Shown one piece after another: positions 8,937 to 17,835 of a stretch of 64,000 nt of DNA. This DNA is from Pseudomonadota bacterium (lineage in GTDB: Bacteria > Pseudomonadota > Alphaproteobacteria > Rhodospirillales > Magnetospirillaceae), in NCBI GenBank assembly GCA_021793155.1, contig JAJYTF010000015.1, positions 55,674 to 119,673 of the forward strand, written 5' to 3'. A program made the position numbers and the translations under genes. Every line of letters starts with the position of its first letter. Position 1 is the stretch's first letter. The notes below the pieces were generated by a model. It saw nothing but the letters and a program-made list of their open reading frames with translations. It was not told the origin of the DNA and did not search any database.

Positions 8937-9818
8937 ATGCCAATGCGCGATGATCGCGGCGATGTCGACCGCGAGATACTCGACATCATCCCTGAGCGCT
9001 TCGATGCCGACCCGGATAGCCGCTACGCCCGGAAAAACGCCCATACCCGGCTGATCCTCACCATCGCCCTGGCGCTGCTGGCGGTAGCCGCCTTAGGCGT
9101 GGCAGCCCGTCACATCCTGTTCGGCGAGGCGCCGAAAGACAGCCAGGCCGGCGTTCCGGTGATCCACGCCGAGGACAAGCCGATCAAGACCAAGCCGCAG
9201 GACCGCGGCGGCATGGACGTTCCGAACCAGGACAAGCTGGTTTACGAGCGGATGGGCGCCGGGGATACCGAACCGCAGGCCGAGCGCCTGTTGCCGCCCC
9301 CCGAACAGCCTCAGGCTCCTCCTGGTCAGCAGCAACTGCCGCGCACTCCGTCCATCAAGCCCGCATTTCCAGCGCCGCCGATCAGGGAAACGCCGGCCGC
9401 CGCCACGCCGACGGTGACCGAGCCGCCGCCGCCGGCTGCCGCACCTGCGCCCCAGGTGGCGACTACCGCACCGGCGGGCCCGCGGGCCGCTGCCCAGGCG
9501 AAGCCGCCGGCCCAGCCGGCCGCCGTTTCGCCTGCGGCTGCCTCCGGGGCCAAGTCCCGGCCGGCGGCTGCGGGTAGCTGGGTGGTCCAGCTTGGCGCGC
9601 TGAAAAGTGAAGCCGAGGCGAAAAGCGAATGGACACGCCTGCGCGGTGCCCACAAGGAACTGCTGGGGGAGTTTTCCAGCGACATCGTACGGGTGGACCT
9701 GGGGGCGAAAGGCGTCTTCTGGCGCCTGCGTGCCGGCCCGATGGACGAGGCTCGGGCACGCACCCTCTGCGCCGCATTGGCCAAACGTAGCCAGGGGTGC
9801 ATCGTTGCCAAAAAATAG
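8937..9818 (+). CDS. SPOR-domain membrane protein
   Basis: A 293-residue bitopic inner-membrane protein: a short cytosolic N-terminus (about 1-37), one transmembrane helix (about 39-61), a long Pro/Ala-rich periplasmic linker (about 85-210) and a C-terminal SPOR domain (about 215-291, beginning W-V-V-Q-L-G). SPOR domains bind peptidoglycan stripped of stem peptides, usually at the division site, so a role in septal wall processing is likely. Its place between argS and nagZ, a wall-recycling enzyme, is a conserved alphaproteobacterial arrangement. It abuts argS with no gap and its end overlaps the nagZ start. Confidence 0.85.
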   Translation: MPMRDDRGDVDREILDIIPERFDADPDSRYARKNAHTRLILTIALALLAVAALGVAARHILFGEAPKDSQAGVPVIHAEDKPIKTKPQDRGGMDVPNQDKLVYERMGAGDTEPQAERLLPPPEQPQAPPGQQQLPRTPSIKPAFPAPPIRETPAAATPTVTEPPPPAAAPAPQVATTAPAGPRAAAQAKPPAQPAAVSPAAASGAKSRPAAAGSWVVQLGALKSEAEAKSEWTRLRGAHKELLGEFSSDIVRVDLGAKGVFWRLRAGPMDEARARTLCAALAKRSQGCIVAKK

Positions 9819-10827
9819 TCCTCCTTCGGCCGTCATATACGGCTGCGCCGGCTTGACGTTGAGCGATGAGGAAAAGCGCTTCTTCGCTGCCGCCGATCCG
9901 CTCGGCTTCATCCTGTTCTCCCGCAACGTGGACAATCCGCAGCAGGTGCGCCGTCTGGTGGACGAGTTGCGGGCGACGGTGGGGCGGCGCGCCCCGGTGC
10001 TGATCGACCAGGAAGGCGGGCGCGTACAGCGCCTGAAGCCGCCGCATTGGCGCAAACGGCCGCCGATGGTGGTCTTCGGGCGGCTGGCGGCGCGCGATCT
10101 TCCCTTGGCCCGGCGGGCGGCCGGGCTCAACGCCCGCCTGATGGCGGCGGACCTTGCCGAGCTGGGTATCGATGTCGATTGTGCGCCCTTGCTTGATGTG
10201 CCCGTGCCCGGGGCTCACGACATCATAGGCGACAGGGCCTTCGGCCACGATCCCATGCTGGTTGCGGATCTTGGGCGTGCGGTCATGGACGGCCTGCTCG
10301 ACGGCGGAGTAATGCCGGTCATCAAACACGTTCCGGGTCACGGGCGGGCGCTGGTGGACAGCCATTTGGACCTGCCGGTGGTGAACACCGACGCAGCCAC
10401 GCTGGCTGGCCAGGATTTCATGCCTTTCCGGTGCCTGCGCGACGCACCATGGGCGATGACCGCCCATGTCGTTTACAAGGCGTACGACGAGAAGCCTGCG
10501 ACCACGTCGCGGCGGGTCATCGAGGAAGTGATTCGCGGAGTCATCGGCTGCGAGGCGCTGTTGCTGTCCGACGATCTGTCGATGAAGGCGCTGAAGGGCG
10601 ATTTCGGCGATCGCACGGTGGCCAGCCTCGACGCCGGCTGCGACGTGGTTCTGCACTGCAATGGCGCCATGGATGAGATGCGGGCCATCGACGCGGCGAT
10701 GCGGCCGCTCGACGAGGCGGCCGAGGAACGGCTGGCCCGCGCCGACGCCATGCTGCGTTCCCGTCCGCTCGAGGACGGGGCACAGGAACGGCTTGACGGC
10801 TGGCTCTCGGGGGGCGCTGAAGCATGA
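9805..10827 (+). CDS. nagZ: Beta-N-acetylglucosaminidase NagZ
   Basis: A 340-residue family 3 glycoside hydrolase that removes GlcNAc from 1,6-anhydro-muropeptides in cytosolic peptidoglycan recycling. The NagZ signature K-H-V-P-G-H-G is at residues 174-180, containing the catalytic His179, and the nucleophile Asp256 lies in S-D-D-L-S-M-K. No ATG or GTG suits the N-terminus; TTG 9805 (M-P-K-N-S) with AGGGG upstream gives the expected length and overlaps the SPOR gene by 14 bases. It overlaps the next gene by ATGA. Confidence 0.9.
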   Translation: MPKNSPPSAVIYGCAGLTLSDEEKRFFAAADPLGFILFSRNVDNPQQVRRLVDELRATVGRRAPVLIDQEGGRVQRLKPPHWRKRPPMVVFGRLAARDLPLARRAAGLNARLMAADLAELGIDVDCAPLLDVPVPGAHDIIGDRAFGHDPMLVADLGRAVMDGLLDGGVMPVIKHVPGHGRALVDSHLDLPVVNTDAATLAGQDFMPFRCLRDAPWAMTAHVVYKAYDEKPATTSRRVIEEVIRGVIGCEALLLSDDLSMKALKGDFGDRTVASLDAGCDVVLHCNGAMDEMRAIDAAMRPLDEAAEERLARADAMLRSRPLEDGAQERLDGWLSGGAEA

Positions 10828-11507
10828 TGAATGTCTCGCCCCACATGGCCGACGCCATCCGCCAGTTTTCGGTATGGGTGATCCCGCTGATCCTCTCCAT
10901 CACCCTGCACGAGGCGGCGCACGGGCTGACCGCCTGGCGCCTGGGGGACGATACCGCCTGGCGGATGGGGCGGGTTTCCGCCAACCCGCTGAACCACGTC
11001 GACCCCTTCGGCACATTGCTGCTGCCCGGGATGCTGCTGTTGCTGGGCGGCGGCATCCTGTTCGGTTGGGCCAAGCCGGTGCCGGTGAACTTCGGCCGGC
11101 TGCGTCCGCCGCGCCTCGGCATGATCCTGGTGGCCCTGGCCGGGCCGGGGGCCAACCTGGCCCTGGCTATCATTTCGGCAGTACTGATGTACGGCGTGGT
11201 TCACCTGCCGGCCATGCTGGAGCCCTGGGCGGCAGCGAACCTGCGCAACTCGGTAGAGATCAACCTGGTGCTTGCGGTGTTCAACCTGCTGCCTCTCCCA
11301 CCCCTGGACGGAGGCCGGGTGATCGTCGGTATCCTGCCGCGCCGCCTGGGTTGGCAGTTCTCCCGCGTCGAGCGTTACACCATGGTGATCCTGCTGGTCG
11401 GGCTGTTTGTCCTGCCTATGATCGGCATCAACCTGTTCTATTGGCTGGTCGGGATTCCTGTCGAGTACCTGATGCAGGCGCTCTACCAGGTGACCGGCCT
11501 GGTGTAG
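10824..11507 (+). CDS. Site-2 protease family (M50) membrane metalloprotease
   Basis: A 227-residue integral membrane protein with H-E-A-A-H at residues 29-33 in the first membrane helix and N-P-x-x-P-L-D-G-G-R near 155-165 supplying the third zinc ligand. It has about five hydrophobic segments and lacks PDZ domains, so it belongs to the small rhomboid-like-length M50B group whose substrates are mostly unknown. It overlaps nagZ by 4 bases (ATGA) and runs into scpA after 6 bp, so it is part of the same transcript. It is not RseP, which is longer and has PDZ domains. Confidence 0.88.
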   Translation: MMNVSPHMADAIRQFSVWVIPLILSITLHEAAHGLTAWRLGDDTAWRMGRVSANPLNHVDPFGTLLLPGMLLLLGGGILFGWAKPVPVNFGRLRPPRLGMILVALAGPGANLALAIISAVLMYGVVHLPAMLEPWAAANLRNSVEINLVLAVFNLLPLPPLDGGRVIVGILPRRLGWQFSRVERYTMVILLVGLFVLPMIGINLFYWLVGIPVEYLMQALYQVTGLV

Positions 11508-11513
11508 GAGACG

Positions 11514-12311
11514 GTGGGCACGGACGCCGTTTTCGACAGTTTCGACCAGCCGGAGCGATCGGCGCCATTCGCCGAGACGCTGGTGGTCGACCTGGACGGC
11601 TATGAAGGGCCCATCGACGTGCTGCTGGCTCTGGCGCGCGACCAGAAGGTCGATCTGGCGCGCATTTCGATCCTGCAGTTGGCCGAGCAATATCTGGATT
11701 TCATCGCCCGCCGCTGCCGTGCCAACCTGGAACTGGCCGCCGACTATCTGGTGATGGCGGCTTGGCTGGCCTATCTCAAGTCGCGTCTGTTGCTGCCTGA
11801 GCCGACCAACGATGACGAGCCGAGCGGCGAAGAAATGGCGGCGGCGCTGGCTTTTCAACTGCAAAGGCTGGAAGCCATGCGCGAGGCCGGGTCAGCTTTG
11901 TTGAGCCGCCCGCGGCTGGGCCGCGACCTGTGGCCGCGCGGCCAGCCGGACGGCATCGGCGTGATCGCCAGGCCGGTCTGGGACATCAGCTTGTACGACC
12001 TGCTGCGGGCCTATGGCGAGGTCAAGGCGCGACGTGCGGTGACGACACTGCAGATCGAGGCGCCCGATCTGTTTTCTCCGGATGACGCCATCCAGCGGCT
12101 ATCGGCCATGCTGGGCCGGATGCCGCGCTGGTCGACCCTGGTCAGCTTTCTTCCCGCAGGGCTTGGGGGTCTGTTGGCCAAATCCGCGCTTTCGGCCCAT
12201 TTTTGCGCGGCATTGGAACTATGCCGCCAGGGCAAGCTGGAACTGCGGCAGGATGGCGGCACTTTCGGCCCGATCTGGGTACGTGCCAACGGCAAGGGCG
12301 AGGAGAAATGA
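11514..12311 (+). CDS. scpA: Segregation and condensation protein A
   Basis: A 265-residue kleisin that bridges Smc heads in the bacterial condensin complex. The N-terminal G-Y-E-G-P-I-D-V-L-L-A-L motif (about 28-39) and the following A-R-D-Q-K-V-D-L stretch are diagnostic. The C-terminal winged-helix segment is at about 190-260. The start is GTG 11514 with AGGAG immediately upstream, overlapping the stop region of the M50 gene. It overlaps scpB by ATGA, as expected for a stoichiometric complex. Confidence 0.92.
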   Translation: MGTDAVFDSFDQPERSAPFAETLVVDLDGYEGPIDVLLALARDQKVDLARISILQLAEQYLDFIARRCRANLELAADYLVMAAWLAYLKSRLLLPEPTNDDEPSGEEMAAALAFQLQRLEAMREAGSALLSRPRLGRDLWPRGQPDGIGVIARPVWDISLYDLLRAYGEVKARRAVTTLQIEAPDLFSPDDAIQRLSAMLGRMPRWSTLVSFLPAGLGGLLAKSALSAHFCAALELCRQGKLELRQDGGTFGPIWVRANGKGEEK

Positions 12312-12967
12312 CCGACTTTCAACATCTGCGCATCGTGGAGGCGTTGCTGTTTGCCTCGGCTGAACCTGTGGATGAGCGGGTTCTGGCCCGGCGCTTGCCG
12401 GAGGGCACGGATTTGGGCGCGGTCATGACGGTGCTGCAGGAGACCTACGCCGAGCGTGGCATCAACCTGATGCGGCGCGACGGCCGTTGGGCCTTCCGTA
12501 CCGCGCCCGACCTTGCGGTGTTCCTCACCGTCGAGGCGGCGGTCGAGCGCAAACTGTCGCGGGCGGCCGTGGAGACCCTGGCGATTATCGCCTACCACCA
12601 GCCCGTAACTCGTGCCGAGATCGAGGAGATCCGTGGGGTGGCGCTGTCGAAAGGAACGCTCGACGCGTTGTTCGAGGCCGGCTGGGTTCGTCCGCGCGGA
12701 CGCAAGCGCACCGCCGGCAGGCCGGTCCTGTGGGCGACCACCGACGCGTTCCTCGACCATTTCGGACTGACTGCCCTCGACGATCTGCCGGGTATCGATG
12801 ATCTGAAGGTGGCGGGTCTGCTCGATGCGCGCCCGGTGTTGTCGAGCTACGCCAACCGTGCCGCCGACGAGGGTGCTCCAGTGGATGTGGACGAGGACCT
12901 TGACGAGGACGCCCTGGAGAAGAGAGCAATGGAAGCGCTGCAAATGGGAAAATTCGCTGACCGGTAA
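12308..12967 (+). CDS. scpB: Segregation and condensation protein B
   Basis: A 219-residue protein with two winged-helix domains that binds ScpA in the Smc complex. Hallmarks are the start R-I-V-E-A-L-L-F-A-S-A-E-P and the internal E-T-L-A-I-I-A-Y-H-Q-P-V-T-R stretch with G-R-P-V-L-W-A-T-T. It has an acidic C-terminal tail. ATG 12308 is preceded by AGGAG; the longer in-frame ORF upstream lies inside scpA. After it, the usual tatA neighbour is displaced by a chemoreceptor and a diguanylate cyclase. Confidence 0.92.
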   Translation: MTDFQHLRIVEALLFASAEPVDERVLARRLPEGTDLGAVMTVLQETYAERGINLMRRDGRWAFRTAPDLAVFLTVEAAVERKLSRAAVETLAIIAYHQPVTRAEIEEIRGVALSKGTLDALFEAGWVRPRGRKRTAGRPVLWATTDAFLDHFGLTALDDLPGIDDLKVAGLLDARPVLSSYANRAADEGAPVDVDEDLDEDALEKRAMEALQMGKFADR

Positions 12968-13038
12968 GGTATGACAGAATGGGCTCCGGAAGGCGCAATC
13001 GTAAGCTATTGTATTTTGGATTATGTTCGACCATGGGA

Positions 13039-13051
13039 TAGGTGATACCTA
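13039..13051. promoter_or_regulatory. Short inverted repeat upstream of chemoreceptor gene
   Basis: TAGGT-GAT-ACCTA, 30 bp before the start of the next gene in an otherwise featureless 113-bp gap. It shares the TAGGT/ACCTA arms with the palindromes near 5779 and 25656. It is short enough to be chance. Confidence 0.25.
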
Positions 13052-13080
13052 AATATAGAAATTCATCCGGCGAGGGGCGA

Positions 13081-14418
13081 ATGACTATTGATCTTGACCA
13101 GGCGACGCGGCTGCGGTTTCTCTCGATCGACGAAAATACCCGGCAGACACTTCGCGAATTCAGGCCATTGCTGGCTCAGCACATCGACGGCATTCTCGAT
13201 GCCATCTATGCCAACATCGACCGCTACCCGGCGGCAATGAAGGCCTATGGCGCACTGGCCAGGCATGACGAGTTGAAGCGGGCGCAGAAGCGGCACTTCG
13301 TCGACGAACTGTTTACCGCCGAATTCGGTGACGCATACTTCGCCAGTGTGGTCAGGGCCGCCCGCGCGCGGGAGCGGGCGGGCATCGAACCACGTTGGTA
13401 TCTGGGCAGCTACAGCATTATCATGCAGCGGCTGAACGACATCGCGGTATCGTCTCATCATCGCAAGCCGGAAAAATTGAGCCAGGTCCTGGCGGTGCTC
13501 AACCGCGTCGTGATGCTGGATATCGACTTGGCGGTATCGGTGTTCTTCGATGCGACGCGGGAAGCAGCCTCGGCCCGGCTGAACGGCCATGCCGACAGCT
13601 TCGAACGCGACATCGCGGGGCTGATGGCGGTCGTCTCCTCGGCCGTCGACGACCTGCAGGCGACGGCCCGCGCGTTGGCCGCCAGCGCCGGGCGGGCTTC
13701 CGCTGAAACGACGGGGGTGGTGGCTGCGGCCGAACAGGCGTCGACCAATGTGGAGACCGTGGCAGCGGCCACCGAAGAACTCTCCGCCTCGATTCAAGAA
13801 ATCAGCCGTCAGGTGCAGCAATCGGCTGAAATTGCCGTTTCAGCGGTGGCAGAGGCTCGGCGGACCGATGTACTGGTGCAAGGGCTGGCCGAGGCGGCCA
13901 ACAAGATCGGTGACGTGGTGCGGCTGATCAACGACATCGCCAGCCAGACCAATCTGTTGGCGTTGAACGCCACCATCGAGGCGGCGCGGGCCGGCGATGC
14001 CGGCAAAGGCTTCGCCGTCGTCGCCGGCGAGGTGAAAAGCCTGGCCAATCAGACGGCTCGCGCGACCGATGAGATTTCCGCGCAGATCACGGCCGTGCAA
14101 AGTGCGACCAAACAGGCGGTGGGGGCCATCCAGGGAATCGGTGCGACCATAGGCCGCATCGATGAAATCGCCGCCACGATCGCCGCCGCCGTGGAAGAGC
14201 AGGGAGCCGCCACGCACGAAATCGCCCGCAACGTTCAGCAGGCCGCGCAGGGTACTGCGGCGGTGACCGCGGGAATCGCCTCTGTCACCGCTTCGGTGGC
14301 GGAAACGGGGCAGGCATCGCAGCATCTGCTGGGCGCCTCGCAGGGGCTGTCGCGGCAGTCGGAAACCTTGTCGGTCCAGATGTCGCAATTCGTGTCGGTC
14401 ATCCGGAAGGACGGGTGA
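13081..14418 (+). CDS. Soluble globin-fold chemoreceptor (methyl-accepting protein)
   Basis: A 445-residue chemoreceptor without membrane segments. Residues 1-155 resemble the protoglobin/globin-coupled sensor domain, including the [13 protein letters not shown] stretch (99-111). From about 190 on is an alanine-rich signalling coiled coil, whose conserved hairpin tip [17 protein letters not shown] binds CheA/CheW. In heme-binding family members the motif H-x-R-x-G carries the proximal His; here it reads R-E-R-A-G, with Arg97 in that place, so canonical heme ligation looks lost. ATG 13081 follows GAGGGG; a GTG at 13042 is rejected. It sits inside a normally conserved scpB-tatA junction. Confidence 0.85.
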   Translation: MTIDLDQATRLRFLSIDENTRQTLREFRPLLAQHIDGILDAIYANIDRYPAAMKAYGALARHDELKRAQKRHFVDELFTAEFGDAYFASVVRAARARERAGIEPRWYLGSYSIIMQRLNDIAVSSHHRKPEKLSQVLAVLNRVVMLDIDLAVSVFFDATREAASARLNGHADSFERDIAGLMAVVSSAVDDLQATARALAASAGRASAETTGVVAAAEQASTNVETVAAATEELSASIQEISRQVQQSAEIAVSAVAEARRTDVLVQGLAEAANKIGDVVRLINDIASQTNLLALNATIEAARAGDAGKGFAVVAGEVKSLANQTARATDEISAQITAVQSATKQAVGAIQGIGATIGRIDEIAATIAAAVEEQGAATHEIARNVQQAAQGTAAVTAGIASVTASVAETGQASQHLLGASQGLSRQSETLSVQMSQFVSVIRKDG

Positions 14419-14466
14419 TCAGCAGTTAACTAATTTCTAATGCGTCGGCCCCATCATGGGGCCGAT

Positions 14467-15186
14467 ATGAAGACATCGGTTAAGATTCCCCTGACATATC
14501 TCTTTGCGTCGGCCCTGTGGATCGCCGGTTCCGACGCGATGCTGGGGTATTTTTTCCCACTCTGGTCAGCCCTCGGCCTCTACAAGGATTGGCTTTTTGC
14601 GATAGCCGGCGCGTCCCTGCTGTTCGCCCTTCTGCGCAGGGAAGCGAGCAAGCGCGACGCGGTCGAAGACGGATTGCGCCGCCTGGCCATGTACGATCCT
14701 CTGACGGGTCTGTTGAACCGCAGTTCTTTTGCCGAAAACCTCGAACTGGCAGTGGCCCGGGCCGCGCGGGAAGACCGCAAGGTCGGCGTAGTGTTCGTCG
14801 ATCTCGACGGGTTCAAGGGAATCAACGACGCCCATGGCCACCATGTGGGGGACCATTTGTTGAAGGAAGTGGCCCGTCGCATTCGGCGCGTGGTGCGCTC
14901 GGACGACCATGCGGGCCGGTTCGGCGGCGACGAATTCGTCATCTTGTTCCATGGCGACCGCGAGGAAAGCGGCAAGCGTGTGACCGAACGCCTGATGGAA
15001 GCCCTGAGGGCGCCGCTATGGATAGACGGAAGATTGCTGGCGGTCACGGCCAGTGTTGGCTATGCGATGTATCCGGACCACGGCACAATGGGCGAGCATC
15101 TCTTGCGGGCTGCCGACTTGGCTATGTACCGGGGCAAGCAACTGGGTAAAAATGCCGCGATCGAGGCGCGACCTTACGCAGCCTAG
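14467..15186 (+). CDS. Diguanylate cyclase with membrane anchor
   Basis: A 239-residue protein with two predicted membrane helices (about 8-28 and 40-56) and a GGDEF domain making c-di-GMP from GTP. The active-site motif G-G-D-E-F is intact at residues 153-157, and the inhibitory product-binding RxxD is present at Arg144-Asp147, five residues before it. There is no recognisable extracytosolic sensor, so the short membrane part may only anchor or sense membrane state. I use ATG 14467 after GGGG; ATG 14440 is possible. It directly follows the globin-type chemoreceptor (48 bp), suggesting co-transcription of motility signals. Confidence 0.88.
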   Translation: MKTSVKIPLTYLFASALWIAGSDAMLGYFFPLWSALGLYKDWLFAIAGASLLFALLRREASKRDAVEDGLRRLAMYDPLTGLLNRSSFAENLELAVARAAREDRKVGVVFVDLDGFKGINDAHGHHVGDHLLKEVARRIRRVVRSDDHAGRFGGDEFVILFHGDREESGKRVTERLMEALRAPLWIDGRLLAVTASVGYAMYPDHGTMGEHLLRAADLAMYRGKQLGKNAAIEARPYAA

Positions 15187-15312
15187 GGTGGATTGGCGCC
15201 CCCTCGGGGCGTGATAAGTTCCTGCGAAATGGGTCCAAACTGCGACCGGCCATTGCCCGGGGCGGTTTCTTTTGCCATGATCCGCCGAACCGCATTGGGA
15301 GAAGTTAGGCAG

Positions 15313-15552
15313 ATGGGTTTCAATAGCATTTGGCATTGGCTGGTGGTCCTTGCCATCGTTCTGCTGCTGTTTGGCACCGGGCGGGTCTCCAACCTGATGG
15401 GTGACCTTGCAAAAGGGGTGAAGGCTTTCAAGAAAGGCCTGCAGGAGGACGAAGACGACGCCCAGCCGCACGGCGAGCCGCCGAAGGTGCTTACCGCGGA
15501 TGCAGCTAAACCGGTGTCCTCTGTGGAGAAGGACGAGGCGGCGAAGCACTGA
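15313..15552 (+). CDS. tatA: Sec-independent translocase subunit TatA
   Basis: A 79-residue TatA that oligomerises to form the pore for folded twin-arginine proteins. One N-terminal membrane helix (about 6-22) is followed by the hinge F-G-T-G and an amphipathic helix ([18 protein letters not shown]), then an acidic tail. The start is ATG 15313 (M-G-F-N-S-I-W-H-W); upstream in-frame codons back to 15193 add unrelated residues. It is first of tatABC. Confidence 0.93.
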   Translation: MGFNSIWHWLVVLAIVLLLFGTGRVSNLMGDLAKGVKAFKKGLQEDEDDAQPHGEPPKVLTADAAKPVSSVEKDEAAKH

Positions 15553-15567
15553 TCCGGAGCGCCCGTC

Positions 15568-16011
15568 ATGTTCGATATCGCCTGGTCGGAACTGGCGCTG
15601 ATCGGCGTGGTGGCGCTGGTCGTCATCGGCCCGAAGGACTTGCCGAAGGTCATGCGGACCCTGGGGCAGTGGACGCGCAAGGCGCGGATTCTGGCCAGCG
15701 AGTTCCAGCATAACGTCGACGAGATGATCCGGCAGGTCGAGTTGGACGACGTCCGTCGACAGGTACAGTCGATAAACCCAGCGGCAGTGAAGGCCAAGGT
15801 GGAAGACATGATCGGCGCCAAGGATATCGAACAGGCGTTGGTCGTAGAGCCGCCGCCATCGCCCCAGGCGGGCGCGGTGCCCGTCGCAGCCGCTTCCGAG
15901 GCCGCTGCGCCGGCTATTTCCGAATCCGCTGCGGCACCCGCCCCGACCGCACCGGGCGTGGCGCCCAACCCCGGCGCGCCAGCTGACAGACAAAGTGAAA
16001 CGCACCCGTGA
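15568..16011 (+). CDS. tatB: Sec-independent translocase subunit TatB
   Basis: A 147-residue TatB that, with TatC, forms the twin-arginine signal receptor. The N-terminus M-F-D-I-A-W-S-E-L carries the conserved Glu in the membrane helix, followed by V-I-G-P-K-D-L-P and an amphipathic helix. The C-terminal third is Ala/Pro-rich and poorly conserved. It starts 15 bp after tatA and overlaps tatC by 4 bases. A substrate in this window is the small subunit at 32336, which has a twin-arginine signal. Confidence 0.93.
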   Translation: MFDIAWSELALIGVVALVVIGPKDLPKVMRTLGQWTRKARILASEFQHNVDEMIRQVELDDVRRQVQSINPAAVKAKVEDMIGAKDIEQALVVEPPPSPQAGAVPVAAASEAAAPAISESAAAPAPTAPGVAPNPGAPADRQSETHP

Positions 16012-16829
16012 CGGAGAATCCCGAGGACAACAAGATGCCGCTGCTCGAGCATCTGATCGAGCTTCGGCGAAGGCTGATGATCTCCTCGGTCGCCTTCTTC
16101 CTGGCCTTTGGCGTCTGCTACTACTTTGCCAGAGACATTTACGGTTTCCTGGTACGGCCATTGGCCGACATCATGGCGGTCCACGGCGATTCCAACCGCC
16201 GGATGATCTATACGGCGCTGACCGAGGCCTTCTTCACCTATATGAAGGTCGCGGCCTTTTCCGCCGCTTTTCTATGTTTCCCGGTATGGGCTGGCCAACT
16301 TTGGGCTTTCGTCGCCCCAGGCCTTTACAAGCATGAGAAGAAGGCATTCGCACCGTTCCTGGTGGCCACGCCGCTGCTTTTCTTGGCCGGGGCGGCCACA
16401 GTCTATTTCCTGGTGCTGCCGGTGGCCTGGAAATTCTTCCTATCGTTCGAGTCCATGGGTGCCGACACCGGCGGGCTGCCCATCGAACTGGAAGCAAAAG
16501 TCGGCGAATACCTGTCGTTGGTGATGAAGCTGATCTTTGCCTTCGGCATCGCTTTCCAGATGCCTGTTCTGCTGACCCTTTTGGGCCGTGTCGGCATCAT
16601 CTCGGCGGCCGACCTGGTGGCCAAGCGGCGCTACGCAATCGTCATCATCTTCATCGTCGCTGCCGTTCTGACGCCACCCGACATGATCAGCCAGCTTTCC
16701 CTGGCCGTTCCCATGCTGCTCCTCTACGAAATATCGATCCTGTCCTGCCGCTGGGTGGAAAGGGACCGACGGAAGATCGAGGAAGCGCAGCCTGAAGATC
16801 CCGTCGAGGAAACCGATTTCAATGCCTGA
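16008..16829 (+). CDS. tatC: Sec-independent translocase subunit TatC
   Basis: A 273-residue six-helix membrane protein, the core of the twin-arginine receptor. The N-terminal motif [14 protein letters not shown] (about 10-23) and later conserved F-x-F-G-x-x-F-Q-x-P and P-P-D-M-x-S-Q segments are characteristic. The start is GTG 16008, overlapping the tatB stop; the overlap implies translational coupling. Its 3' end overlaps the next gene by 8 bases. Confidence 0.94.
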   Translation: MTENPEDNKMPLLEHLIELRRRLMISSVAFFLAFGVCYYFARDIYGFLVRPLADIMAVHGDSNRRMIYTALTEAFFTYMKVAAFSAAFLCFPVWAGQLWAFVAPGLYKHEKKAFAPFLVATPLLFLAGAATVYFLVLPVAWKFFLSFESMGADTGGLPIELEAKVGEYLSLVMKLIFAFGIAFQMPVLLTLLGRVGIISAADLVAKRRYAIVIIFIVAAVLTPPDMISQLSLAVPMLLLYEISILSCRWVERDRRKIEEAQPEDPVEETDFNA

Positions 16830-17484
16830 TGAAGCCTCCTTGCGCGTCGCCATCATTCCGGTGACCCCGTTTGAACAAAACTGTTCCCTGGTCTGGTGCA
16901 CCGAAACCATGCGCGGGGCGGTCGTCGACCCTGGCGGCGATGTGGACGAAGTAATTGCCGCGGCGGACGACAACAAGGTGTCCGTCGAAAGGATCCTGGT
17001 TACCCACGGCCATCTGGATCACGCCGGAGCGGTCGCCGACCTGGCCGAGCGGCTTGGGGTGCCGATCGAGGGCCCTCAGCGCGAAGACGGTTTCTGGATC
17101 GAGAGCCTCGTCGAGGCCGGGCGCAACTACGGCATGCCGCATTGCCGGCCATTCACACCGGACCGCTGGCTGGCGGACGGGGATGTGGTTTCCGTTGGTG
17201 CGCAGCGTTTCCAGGTGCTCCATTGCCCCGGCCACACCCCCGGCCATGTCGTGTTCTTTCACGCCGGGGCGAAGTTGGCCTTCGTCGGCGACGTTCTGTT
17301 CCGTGGCTCGATCGGCCGCACGGATTTTCCCCGTGGCGACCATGGCAGCCTGATCCGATCGATCCGGACCAAGCTTTGGCCACTGGGCGATGACGTTACC
17401 TTTGTGCCCGGCCACGGGCCGGCCTCGACCTTCGGCTTCGAGCGCCAGAACAATCCCTTTGTCGGGGATGACGTGGTCGGATAG
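16822..17484 (+). CDS. Metallo-beta-lactamase-fold hydrolase, glyoxalase II-like
   Basis: A 220-residue hydrolase of the YcbL/glyoxalase II-like group. The binuclear metal motif T-H-G-H-L-D-H is at residues 61-67, with further ligands in [13 protein letters not shown] and the C-terminal P-G-H-G. It is short and lacks the C-terminal helical substrate domain of full glyoxalase II, so the exact thioester substrate is unclear. The ATG overlaps the end of tatC by 8 bases. In many alphaproteobacteria serS follows tatC; here this gene and two others are interposed. Confidence 0.87.
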   Translation: MPDEASLRVAIIPVTPFEQNCSLVWCTETMRGAVVDPGGDVDEVIAAADDNKVSVERILVTHGHLDHAGAVADLAERLGVPIEGPQREDGFWIESLVEAGRNYGMPHCRPFTPDRWLADGDVVSVGAQRFQVLHCPGHTPGHVVFFHAGAKLAFVGDVLFRGSIGRTDFPRGDHGSLIRSIRTKLWPLGDDVTFVPGHGPASTFGFERQNNPFVGDDVVG

Positions 17485-17568
17485 TGCACTGGCACATTCG
17501 GATGCGCCAGTGCAGGAGGAACCATTCGGCTGATCGGCCGTTAACTCTCCGCATGACGGAGGGTGCAA

Positions 17569-17835
17569 ATGTCGATCATAGCGTGGCTGATTCTCGGGCT
17601 GATTGCCGGCTGGATCGCCAGCAAGGTGGTGAACAGGACCGGTTCGGGAGTGATCCTGGACATCGTTCTCGGTATCGTCGGTGCATTCGTCGGGGGCTTC
17701 ATTTTCGATTTTGTCGGCGGTAGGGGTGTAACGGGGTTCAACCTGTGGAGCCTGTTCGTCGCGGTCGTGGGGGCCATCGTCGTGCTGGTGATCTACCACG
17801 CCATCGCGGGACGGCGGAGCTCGCCTACCCCTTGA
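17569..17835 (+). CDS. GlsB/YeaQ/YmgE family membrane protein
   Basis: An 88-residue protein with three hydrophobic segments rich in glycine (about 2-20, 28-48, 60-80), matching the GlsB/YeaQ family once called transglycosylase-associated; the biochemical role is unknown and it is often stress-linked. ATG 17569 has GGAGG with a 6-base spacer, so I reject the GTG at 17563. It is convergent with, and overlaps by 11 bp, the flavoprotein gene on the other strand. Confidence 0.85.
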   Translation: MSIIAWLILGLIAGWIASKVVNRTGSGVILDIVLGIVGAFVGGFIFDFVGGRGVTGFNLWSLFVAVVGAIVVLVIYHAIAGRRSSPTP

